DNA of 64,000 bases from positions 1 through 64,000 of the forward strand of contig CAXKXX010000001.1 in the NCBI GenBank assembly GCA_964059975.1. The letters run 5' to 3'. Within the stretch, counting starts at the first letter, position 1. Each line of letters begins with the position of its first letter. The position numbers and the translations under genes were made by a program. The notes below the pieces were generated by a model, which saw only the letters and a list, made by a program, of their open reading frames with translations, had not been told where the DNA came from and searched no databases. Shown here piece after piece: positions 19,839-28,256 of the stretch. The DNA is from CAXKXX01 sp964059975. GTDB taxonomy: Bacteria; Pseudomonadota; Gammaproteobacteria; Enterobacterales; Enterobacteriaceae.

Positions 19839-20423
19839 CTATTCCTTGAAGTTATGAAGACACTGCGTGGCTTTTTCTAATCCTTCTTTTATGAAAACTG
19901 TGCTACATCGAATCGATTTATCTATCGCCCTATCAATCATTTTTTTCTCGCTATCTTTAGGTTTACCGAGTACAAAACCTACCACTTTACTTTTATCTCC
20001 GGGATGGCCTATACCAATCCGTAGGCGATAAAAGTTGGGGTTTTCTCCAAATGTATTCTGAATATTTTTTAACCCATTGTGGCCGCTATTACTACCACCG
20101 AACTTTATTTTAACGACGCCTGGAGGTAGATCTAGATCATCATGTGCCACCAAAATTTCTTTTGGTGCAATGCTATAGAAGTTGGCCATCGCGACTACCG
20201 ATTTCCCACTGAGATTCATTAGAGTAGTCGGAACCAAAAGGCGTATATCAATTCCTGAAAGATTACAGTGGGTGGTATAAGCGAAAAACTTGTTTTTTTC
20301 CTTCAATTGCTTCTTATGGCACTGAGCTAATGAACGAACATACCGGGCGCCTGTATTGTGGCGTGTTTGATCGTATGCCGTTCCTGGATTGCCTAGTCCA
20401 ACTATCAATTTAATGACGGACAT
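19839..20423 (-). CDS. pth: peptidyl-tRNA hydrolase
   Basis: Cleaves peptidyl-tRNA dropped from ribosomes, recycling tRNA. Seen: IKLIVGLGNPGTAYDQTRHNTGA with the catalytic histidine (TRHN), LLVPTTLMNLSGKSV, the catalytic-aspartate region VAHDDLDLPPG, and GSNSGHNGLKNI and RIGIGHPGD. 194 aa, same as E. coli. The frame stays open to 20507, but ATG 20423 fits the family start and has AAGGA about 10 bases upstream. The stop codon lies inside a short hairpin. Essential gene; upstream of ychF. Confidence 0.97.
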   Translation of the reverse strand: MSVIKLIVGLGNPGTAYDQTRHNTGARYVRSLAQCHKKQLKEKNKFFAYTTHCNLSGIDIRLLVPTTLMNLSGKSVVAMANFYSIAPKEILVAHDDLDLPPGVVKIKFGGSNSGHNGLKNIQNTFGENPNFYRLRIGIGHPGDKSKVVGFVLGKPKDSEKKMIDRAIDKSIRCSTVFIKEGLEKATQCLHNFKE

Positions 20424-21244
20424 GCATAATGCGTCCTTAATCCTATATAAAAAATCTAAGAAAAATAAGTTGTAGAATCTAAAATTCTCGTCCTCCCCGT
20501 ATTGCATTCTTTCTTCTATGTTATTCGATATAAAAAATAGTTCGCTATATCCTGAAAATATCTTCTTTCTCGTCTTATTACAGTTTTAGCACTATCTTGG
20601 TATCGATTGTTATATCTTATCGTATCGCGCTATATTTTATATAAATATATATCTTCATTTTTTTTAAAAAAAGTGCGATTAAAGGTTAATGATATTTCTC
20701 TTTTTTCAAAGAAAATGAATAAATTTAATCCGATAATAGAAAGTAAATAATGTCTTATCGTTTATTGTAGGATAAACAGAAAGTAGTATTGAATTCATTT
20801 TTTAAATGAATTCAATACTATTTAAAAAATTGAAAATAGTGGTTTGAATTATAAATAATTTTTGTCCTTGTAACTCTATTTGTCTTTAAAGCTCTAATAA
20901 AACAACTAAAGGTTACTTTTATTAAAAACAAAAAACGACTTTTTTTAATAAAAATTATTTTTAATAAAAATACCTTCGACTCAGAGATAATTTTTCTCCG
21001 CATTACTATCTAGTCTAATAAAGAATCAATCCCTGAGTCGCGTAGTGTCGTGGGGGTCGTACTCTATATTGAGTTAGTTGTTTCGATTTAATATTTGACT
21101 TTTGAGTGCGGATCACTCTGACTATGATCTCGAGTATTATATTTACATGCTACGAAGGTAGAGAAAGCTCATGATTGGTCTTCGATATCATTGAAGATAA
21201 AAAGATTTTTTAAAAAAATACCCACGGATCTCTAGTTTTTACGA
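20424..21244. other. AT-rich spacer between tsgA and pth
   Basis: No gene recognised; the 61-codon frame at 20818-21003 is low-complexity Lys/Phe/Ile sequence. Holds the perfect hairpin at 20784-20820 and T/A palindromes at 20659-20672 and 21206-21217. Confidence 0.6.
20784..20820. terminator. 17-bp perfect AT-rich hairpin
   Basis: TAGTATTGAATTCATTT (20784-20800) pairs perfectly with AAATGAATTCAATACTA (20804-20820) around TTT. T and A tracts follow on the plus side (TTTAAAAAATTG). It lies 424 bp beyond the tsgA stop and 360 bp before pth; it could close the tsgA transcript. Confidence 0.5.
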
Positions 21245-22429
21245 TTAATTTGAATCATAAGCGTTCTGTCGATGCTTGCTCACAAAACCGAGTAGTAGAC
21301 ACATTACTACCACGACTGCATATAGACCTGTAGCTGCGGTCAATGCTGCATGCGCTCCACTTTTCTCCACAATAGGACCTGTGACCATGAAAGTCAGCAT
21401 AGTACCCACAGTACCACAGGTCAAGATGAAGTTCACTAATCTCGGTGAGGCCTCTTTAGTCTGCTGTGAACCCAGAGTAATCAGGGTGGTATAGATTGCG
21501 CTAGAAACGAAACCCAAAACCATCATATAGTGGCCTAAATATTTAGCTTGATTGGTATTAATGAATAAATACATTGTAAGAGTCGAAAGAAAAGAAAGAG
21601 TAGTTACGGTGCGCTGTAAATCGAAAAATCGCAGTATATAGCTAAATACCCACATACCAATCATATACGATGTCCAGAAATTACTTACTAGCTTACCAGC
21701 TTGACTGATGTCCATCCCAAAAGACTGTTTGGCGTATTCTGGTACCCATTGAATAAAGCCAAGTTGGCCTAGAATGTAGCACAAGGCGGCGATTGATAAG
21801 AACAATACGCCAACGCCCCACTTTTCTTTGACAATAAACTTTTGGACGTCAATATTTTTTTTGCCGAGTTTTGGAAACTCAGAACATAGAGTAAGCATAA
21901 AAATACCGAAATACAATAAGCCAATACAGGCATAAAGCCAATACCAAGTAGTATGGTGAGCTAATAGTGTCGCAGCGACGATCGGGAAGATCATGCCGGC
22001 CATACTGAAAAAAGAATCGGTGAGTAGCAAGCGCGCGGCACGCTCTCGTCCAGTATACATATGAGTAATTAAGAAAGTACCTATTGACATGGTGATACCA
22101 CTAACTACTCCGAGGATAAAGATATAAATAGAGAACAGAGTCAAGCTCTTACTAATAATGAGCCCAGAGATTGCGAATGCTATTAAGGCAAAACCAAATA
22201 CTAACTGACGTTTTATCGGAATAATTTCCATCAACCAGGCATTGAGGACAATCGCGATTAAAATCCCGGCATTGAGGAAGGTAAAGGTGTTACTCATATT
22301 AGAAATCGGCAAGTTAAAATATTCTGCAATATCTCCCATCACTATTCCTGTGACAATTACCAGGGCACCCGTTAGAGCGTATGAAAGAAAGCTGATCCAA
22401 AGGAGGCGCGTACGGTTTTTGTCATTCAT
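21245..22429 (-). CDS. tsgA: TsgA, major facilitator superfamily transporter
   Basis: Inner-membrane MFS protein; in Salmonella reported as a tellurite- and selenite-resistance gene, true substrate unknown. Seen: about 12 hydrophobic segments; strong match from TRLLWISFLSYALTGALVIV through SMSNTFTFLNAGILI, FILGVVSGITMSIGTFLI and FTDSFFSMAGMIFP-like LTDSFFSMAGMIFP. 394 aa against 393. ATG 22429 has AGGGG eight bases upstream. In E. coli tsgA lies near trpS-rpe-dam but on the far side of nirBDC-cysG; here it stands next to the dam end, which suggests a local rearrangement. Confidence 0.95.
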   Translation of the reverse strand: MNDKNRTRLLWISFLSYALTGALVIVTGIVMGDIAEYFNLPISNMSNTFTFLNAGILIAIVLNAWLMEIIPIKRQLVFGFALIAFAISGLIISKSLTLFSIYIFILGVVSGITMSIGTFLITHMYTGRERAARLLLTDSFFSMAGMIFPIVAATLLAHHTTWYWLYACIGLLYFGIFMLTLCSEFPKLGKKNIDVQKFIVKEKWGVGVLFLSIAALCYILGQLGFIQWVPEYAKQSFGMDISQAGKLVSNFWTSYMIGMWVFSYILRFFDLQRTVTTLSFLSTLTMYLFINTNQAKYLGHYMMVLGFVSSAIYTTLITLGSQQTKEASPRLVNFILTCGTVGTMLTFMVTGPIVEKSGAHAALTAATGLYAVVVVMCLLLGFVSKHRQNAYDSN

Positions 22430-23665
22430 TGTGTGGCCCCTAATGCTGTCTGTTAGAGTTTTGTAACATATAAATAAAAAATCTTAATTGGATCCAGGAA
22501 GATCTAAGTAGATATAGATCCTAGCACAGAGCATCAAGTTTTTATGATGACTATCGATTATTTGATATACTTAAAAAAGTATAATGCAATTTTTTATCAT
22601 CTCTTTCTTCTAACGGTGTTAAATCGTTTTGATCTAAACACGGCTAGATTAACCAAACTCATTATTTAGATTATCCCTGTTAGGGTAATCCCAGTGCGTT
22701 TTAAGAATTAGGTTAATTAGCATATATTTAAGATTAGTTTATCAATTGAGAAATTTTATACTGTTTGGTATAAAGTAGTCGGAGACTATCGTTTAATAGG
22801 GGTACTCATTTAGTCAATGAAGCAACAAAGTTCCTGATTAATATCACCCATTTCTAGTTAATTACCGAGATCGCATATTAGTTTTAATCATGAGGTCTTA
22901 GGAAGAAATCGAAACCCAATCGAGACGTATAGTCAATATTATTCGAAGAAACATTTATCTAAAATATTATCTTATGTCGGAGGATTACTTACGTGCTGCC
23001 ACAGATTACGGGCGCCTCCTTCTTACTTATTATTATCTCTTCTTGAGAAGAGCACTGCTCCTCTAGTAGATCTTAGGCTTTAATAGTTCTTCTTACCTCA
23101 GAATCTTAGTTTAAAAGATAGCGCATCAAAATCCACTCTGTTGAGTAAACCCGATCTTAGGCACACAACTTCGTGAAATAAAGAACACATGTAGTTCAGA
23201 TAAAGATAATTTTTATCCGCTGCATCTTCAGTCCTTTACTGATCAGAATCTAGTGGAAAGAGATCCACGTATAGCCACATATATGGTCGAGCTCGCCCGA
23301 CGAGTTACACTATATACAGTCAGTAAAATTTTCTGTTTCGGCTCCACTGCTTTTCTATATCTACTATAGGCTGATTGCATTAATAGGCCACATCAACATT
23401 ATAAGCTTAACGAGCACAAAATACCCCCCTAGAGAAAAGCTCAAAATACTCTGGTAGCATATCTAGTAGCATATAAGGGTGGGTGCCTCAAAAAGCAAGG
23501 TGGGTAACCGTGATCTTCTATGTAGTGAATGTATAAAAACCTTGAATTTATTTGGAATGTCATGTCTTGAGATCTTATAAAATCATTTATGTGTGCGCAC
23601 TGACAGGCCGTCTGAAAGAAAGTACAATCCGCGGCTCTGAATTATATAGGTGGCTAATCAAGATC
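22430..23665. other. divergent spacer between tsgA and dam
   Basis: 1.2 kb without a recognised gene. aroK, aroB and damX precede dam in E. coli; none is visible. An open frame runs from 23552 into dam, but its first 38 codons have no counterpart in Dam. Confidence 0.6.
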
Positions 23666-24502
23666 ATGAAGAAAGTCCGAGCTTTTTTAAAATGGGCCGG
23701 AGGAAAGTATCCACTTCTAGATGAAATACGTCGTTTGCTCCCAGGAGGAGACTGCCTAGTGGAGCCATTTGTAGGAGCAGGCTCTGTTTTCCTGAATACG
23801 GATTATGATACTTATATTCTCGCTGATATTAACAGCGATCTTATTAACCTCTACAATACAATTAAACTGCACGCAGATACTTTTGTATGCGATGCCCGTA
23901 ATTTTTTTACAAAGGAATTTAATAAGTCAGATCAGTTTTACCTCTTGAGGAAAAAGTTTAATACTAGCATCAATGTCTACCGTCGTTCACTTCTATTTCT
24001 GTACCTAAATCGCCACTGCTACAACGGTTTATGTCGATATAATCTACGCGGTGAATTCAATGTACCGTTTGGTCGCTATGAAAAGCCCTACTTCCCTGAG
24101 GAAGAGCTGTACTGGTTTGCTGAAAAATCTCGTAATGCGACTTTTTTCTGTCAGCATTACAGTGCTACAATGACAAGCGCGATACGTGGCATGGTAGTGT
24201 ATTGCGATCCACCTTACGTGCCCCTCTCGGCGACAGCTAACTTTACTGCTTATCACACTAATAACTTCAGCATTATTGACCAGCAGGATTTAGCAGGGAT
24301 TGCGCATGAGCTTGCTATAAAAAATCAGATACCGGTCCTCATTTCTAATAACGACACTAAGTTAACACGCAACTGGTATCGAAATGCCTCTTTATATGTT
24401 GTCAAAACACGCCGTACTATCAGTTGTAACGTAATTAATCGAGGTAAAGTAAATGAGCTTTTAGCGCTATATTGTACAACCAAGAAATGCTCTAATTTAT
24501 AA
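23666..24502 (+). CDS. dam: DNA adenine methylase Dam (GATC)
   Basis: Methylates N6 of adenine in GATC, used in E. coli for mismatch strand choice and replication timing. Seen: SAM motif FLKWAGGKYPLL and FVGAGSVF, catalytic DPPY at 181-184, and the DNA-reading segment with Tyr119, Asn120, Arg124 and Tyr138 all kept. Substitutions Tyr117His and Gly118Cys relative to E. coli lie beside them. 278 aa, same as E. coli. ATG 23666 chosen by homology; AGGTGG lies about 12 bases upstream. Only 26 bp before rpe, so the dam-rpe operon survives. Likely active. Confidence 0.97.
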   Translation: MKKVRAFLKWAGGKYPLLDEIRRLLPGGDCLVEPFVGAGSVFLNTDYDTYILADINSDLINLYNTIKLHADTFVCDARNFFTKEFNKSDQFYLLRKKFNTSINVYRRSLLFLYLNRHCYNGLCRYNLRGEFNVPFGRYEKPYFPEEELYWFAEKSRNATFFCQHYSATMTSAIRGMVVYCDPPYVPLSATANFTAYHTNNFSIIDQQDLAGIAHELAIKNQIPVLISNNDTKLTRNWYRNASLYVVKTRRTISCNVINRGKVNELLALYCTTKKCSNL

Positions 24503-24528
24503 AATTATACTCCTTAAATGAGATATAT

Positions 24529-25206
24529 ATGAAAAAATTTTTAATTGCCCCATCTATTTTGTCTGCGGACTTTGCACGATTAGGTGAAGATACGGCTAAG
24601 ATCCTAGCTGCAGGCAGTGATATAATCCACTTTGATGTGATCGACAATCATTATGCTCCTAATTTAACAGTTGGCCCAGTAGTATGTAGGGCACTACGTA
24701 ATTACGGCATTATCGCTCCGATCGATGTGCATTTGATCGTAAAGCCTGTAGATTGTATTATTCCTGCCTTTGCCAAGGCGGGTGCGACATACATTACCTT
24801 TCACCCTGAGGCCTCTGAACATATCGATCGCACGCTACAATTGATTAAACAACATGGTTGTAAAGCGGGGTTAGGATTTAATCCAGCAACCCCGCTCAGC
24901 TATCTCAATTACATGATGGATAAAATCGATCTAATTCTAATCATGTCAGTAAATCCAGGTTTTAGTGGTCAGTCATTTATTCATAGTACTCTAGCTAAGT
25001 TACGTCAGGCACGCCAACTTATCGAAGAAAGCGGTCAAGATATTCGTCTGGCAGTCGATGGTGGAGTGAAATTAGATAATATTGCTGAGATCGCTACTGC
25101 GGGAGCCGATACATTCATTTCTGGATCAGCGATCTTCGGAAAAGCAGATTACTTTAAGACAATTAACGATATGCGCTATGAACTAAAGAAAGTAGCTCAT
25201 AGCTAA
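24529..25206 (+). CDS. rpe: ribulose-phosphate 3-epimerase
   Basis: Interconverts ribulose 5-phosphate and xylulose 5-phosphate in the pentose phosphate pathway. Seen: LIAPSILSADFARLGED, metal-site segment HFDVIDNHYAPN, IDVHLIVKP, TFHPEASEH, MSVNPGFSGQ, VDGGV and the phosphate-binding GSAIF. 225 aa, equal to E. coli. Two methionines common in the active site are isoleucines here (DVIDNH and HLIVKP), conservative changes. Second gene of the dam operon; gph, next in E. coli, is missing and trpS follows after 206 bp. Confidence 0.97.
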   Translation: MKKFLIAPSILSADFARLGEDTAKILAAGSDIIHFDVIDNHYAPNLTVGPVVCRALRNYGIIAPIDVHLIVKPVDCIIPAFAKAGATYITFHPEASEHIDRTLQLIKQHGCKAGLGFNPATPLSYLNYMMDKIDLILIMSVNPGFSGQSFIHSTLAKLRQARQLIEESGQDIRLAVDGGVKLDNIAEIATAGADTFISGSAIFGKADYFKTINDMRYELKKVAHS

Positions 25207-25324
25207 TGTTCTAATATCCGCGCCGTGGCTTTATGGGATTAAGAAAAAGTATGTAGACAGAAGGAACTTTAATCTCATCTGAACACCTATAACTTGTAAT
25301 TATGTGGCTAAAACAAGTTAATTT

Positions 25325-25361
25325 TTTGGGGCTCTACCCCAAACAAATATAATGAAGCCCC
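25325..25361 (+). promoter_or_regulatory. two mutually exclusive hairpins upstream of trpS
   Basis: TTTGGGG (25325-25331) can pair with CCCCAAA (25337-25343), loop CTCTA, or GGGGCT (25328-25333) can pair with AGCCCC (25356-25361). The two share the G4 strand. The element sits where gph used to be, about 50-90 bp before the trpS start. It may be a terminator after rpe or a simple leader switch; no leader peptide rich in Trp is seen. Confidence 0.35.
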
Positions 25362-25412
25362 GATTCTTTACCCATTCTTAGGTGACTATCAGAAGATCAG
25401 GAAATTTAAAAA

Positions 25413-26423
25413 ATGAGTAAATCTATTGTATTTAGTGGCATACAGCCGTCCGGAGAACTAACTATTGGCAACTATATAGGAGCAATACGTCAATGGGTTG
25501 GGCTGCAAGATGACTACGACTGCATCTTCTGCATTGCTGACTTACATGCGATAACAGTGCGTCACGATGCGGGACAACTTAGCAAGTGCACACTAGATAC
25601 ACTAGCAATGTACCTAGCCTGTGGCATTGATCCAAAAAAAAGTACCGTATTCGTACAATCTCAAGTGCCAGAGCATGTCCAACTAGCTTGGGCCTTAAAT
25701 TGCTACACCTATTATGGCGAACTGAGCAGGATGACTCAATTCAAACACAAGTCTAGATGCCATACAGAGAACGTCAACTTTGGATTATTTAGCTACCCAG
25801 TTTTAATGGCAGCGGATATCTTACTGTATCAAACTCATAAAGTGCCGATTGGTGAAGACCAAAAGCAGCATCTGGAATTGATTCGTGACGTAAGCCAACG
25901 ATTTAACGCACGGTATGGTGAAGTATTCGAGGTCCCCGAACCGCTTATTCCTAAAAGCGGCGCACGCGTCATGTCGCTACAGAATCCGAATAAAAAAATG
26001 TCTAAGTCAGACGAAAACCGAAATAATTTTATTACCCTTCTAGAAGATCCGGGCGCCGTTACTAAAAAAATCATACGCGCCTCTACGGACTCTGATAACC
26101 CTCCACTAATTCGTTATGATATAGTTCATAAGGCCGGCGTCTCCAATCTGCTTGATATTCTTTCTGGCGTGACTGGGAAAAGCATTACTCAGCTAGAAGT
26201 TGAGTTTTGTGGCCAGATGTATAGCCAACTAAAAAAAGCCCTATCGGAATCTGTATCCGACATGTTCAGTACACTACAAAAGCGTTACTACAAGTTTCGG
26301 AAGGACGAAGATTACTTACATCATGTGATGTCTGATGGTGCTGAAAATGCAGGGTTGCGCGCTCAAAAAACCTTATCTAGAGTTTATCAGGCAATTGGAT
26401 TTCTATCCCCGCCTCGGGGGTGA
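25413..26423 (+). CDS. trpS: tryptophanyl-tRNA synthetase
   Basis: Charges tRNA-Trp. Class Ic synthetase: HIGH-like motif SGELTIGNYIGA near residues 12-23 and KMSKSDENR near 194-202; also YPVLMAADILLYQ and VGEDQKQH-like IGEDQKQH. 336 aa against 334. ATG 25413 has AGGA nine bases upstream. The last codons read P-P-R-G and overlap a CCCCG/CGGGG hairpin (26407-26419), so the C-terminal tip appears to have grown into old terminator sequence. gph is lost between rpe and trpS. Confidence 0.98.
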   Translation: MSKSIVFSGIQPSGELTIGNYIGAIRQWVGLQDDYDCIFCIADLHAITVRHDAGQLSKCTLDTLAMYLACGIDPKKSTVFVQSQVPEHVQLAWALNCYTYYGELSRMTQFKHKSRCHTENVNFGLFSYPVLMAADILLYQTHKVPIGEDQKQHLELIRDVSQRFNARYGEVFEVPEPLIPKSGARVMSLQNPNKKMSKSDENRNNFITLLEDPGAVTKKIIRASTDSDNPPLIRYDIVHKAGVSNLLDILSGVTGKSITQLEVEFCGQMYSQLKKALSESVSDMFSTLQKRYYKFRKDEDYLHHVMSDGAENAGLRAQKTLSRVYQAIGFLSPPRG

Positions 26424-26495
26424 GTAAGACTCATAGTATAAATAAAATTTATAACTAAATAAGATGACAGTTGGGGCTAAACTTATCCGTCTAAG

Positions 26496-26515
26496 ACGCT
26501 ATTATAAAATAGCGT
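26496..26515 (+). terminator. small hairpin after trpS
   Basis: ACGCTATT and AATAGCGT pair around ATAA, 73 bp after the trpS stop. No T run follows, so termination is only possible. An even closer pair is TGAGT/ACTCA (26421-26433), which includes the trpS stop. Confidence 0.35.
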
Positions 26516-27683
26516 AAAGCGTTTGGGGCCGAGTAGAATCGGATATAAATGAGGCTCATAAGAAATGGATGAACATATATGATATTGATCATTCATATGA
26601 ATCAATGACGTGAACAGAAGTATCTATCAGTGCTATCTCTTGCTAATTCAGTTCAATGTCTTATGTAATACCCGCTCTTCATTACGGCGGCCTATCTTCA
26701 TAAAATCACATGATTCAATCGAATTTATCGTATACTTTCTATTAAGGTAGCATATTCTATATGAATATCATATTCTGCAAACTGCGCTTAAGCACTAGCA
26801 ATAAATAAAGACATAGAGCCACTACTACTACGCATGCGGTGTCCGGCGAAAAAGCTCTGGAATGAATTAATCTGCCTTCTCTTATCAATGATAGAGGACG
26901 TTTTCTACCCACAAAATTCTATCATCAACATTATTTTGATCCCTAAAATTTTTAATTAATTTATTATAAAGTTCGTTTTTTGAGTGCCACTATAAGTTAT
27001 TTGCTGTATTCATAAGGCTCAATAATTTCTTTTAATGAAATTAATCACAGAAAATAATTCAATTTTGAAGAAAAGACTGACTTAGGGAGGAAAATAGTAA
27101 ATCTTCGTGCTATTAAATCCGAACTTACTATGACCGCAAAAGTACATAGTAAGGCGCCTGGATCGATCCTGTAAATTATTTTAAAAGTGACGGCATTCCG
27201 AGGTATTTAATAAAAAAGGAGTAGCTACTTATTTTGAGAAAGCTTTATTTTTAAGACGATCTATAGCATCCCAGATGATTTTACCAAATATTTTTGATTA
27301 CATTAAGAGCGCTTGAGGCATAAATTCGGTTAAGGATTCAACTAGAATCTATCTCATCTTATAGATAAAATAGCCGGTCTTAGTTACATCATTTTACATC
27401 GATAGCTTAATTAATATTAGATGAACAACGGGTGGGATGTCTTTATAGGAAGAGCTAAGGGCTTTTTCTAATAAGAAACGAAGTGGGATCAGATGAATCT
27501 GATCTTTAGACTTTATTAGACAATGCCTTATCGTTCCCCCATTAAGATATTTTTAGGGGTTTTTATATAAGCAATTCGCATTGCTTTTATCGTAATAAAA
27601 TAGACAAGATAAATAATAACGTAGAGTCTGCTCTAGCCTTCTATATAGCGCGATCCATCTTTCCATATAGAACAGTTGGAACG

Positions 27684-27777
27684 AAATACTTTGTCATATG
27701 AACACAACTTACTTAACTTATCTTTAAGATAAATACTTTGTCGTATGAACACAACTTACTTAACTTATCTTTAAGAT
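27684..27777. repeat. 47-bp tandem duplication
   Basis: Copies 27684-27730 and 27731-27777 differ at one base (TCATATG versus TCGTATG). Each ends in CTTATCTTTAAGAT. The near identity implies a recent event in otherwise decayed DNA. Confidence 0.92.
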
Positions 27778-28256
27778 AGTATCACTCTAGTTTAAAATAA
27801 ATCAAAACACTATTTTCTATCATTTATTAGGGCGGTTGTACCTTTTTAGAATGCATTAATTAGTTATCAGAGCAGACTAAAATCTATCATTTTGAATCAA
27901 TAGAACTGCTGTAGTGACAACAGTATAAAATAATCTATGATCTAGACGAAGACGCCCTACTTATCTCATAAATCCATGTGTAGATCATGTCGTCAAGCTA
28001 AATTAAAAGATATTAAGAGAATAAAAATAAAGAACATCGTATTCTCTATCGACATCACCCAATTATGTTTAGAAGATAATAGCGATAATTATGGAAAAGA
28101 TAGCCGCATTCACTAAGGCTCTCCACATCTCGCCATCAAGCTAGAACTATTACTACCCTTCTATATATTCATGCTTACCGAGCATACCTATTTAAACAGG
28201 TTATACTCGTAAGTATAAATTCTATGAAACTTAAAATAACAAGAGGCTTAAATAAT

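Larger units (their letters stand above)
26424..28256. other. 1.8-kb gene desert between trpS and ettA
   Basis: No gene recognised in any frame. trpS and ettA are far apart in E. coli, so an ancestral break or large deletion lies here. Contains a hairpin (26496-26515) and a 47-bp tandem duplication (27684-27777). Confidence 0.65.

Noticed and set aside
23552..23665. 38-residue N-terminal extension of Dam
   Set aside because: Family homology starts exactly at ATG 23666; no damX-like sequence is visible.
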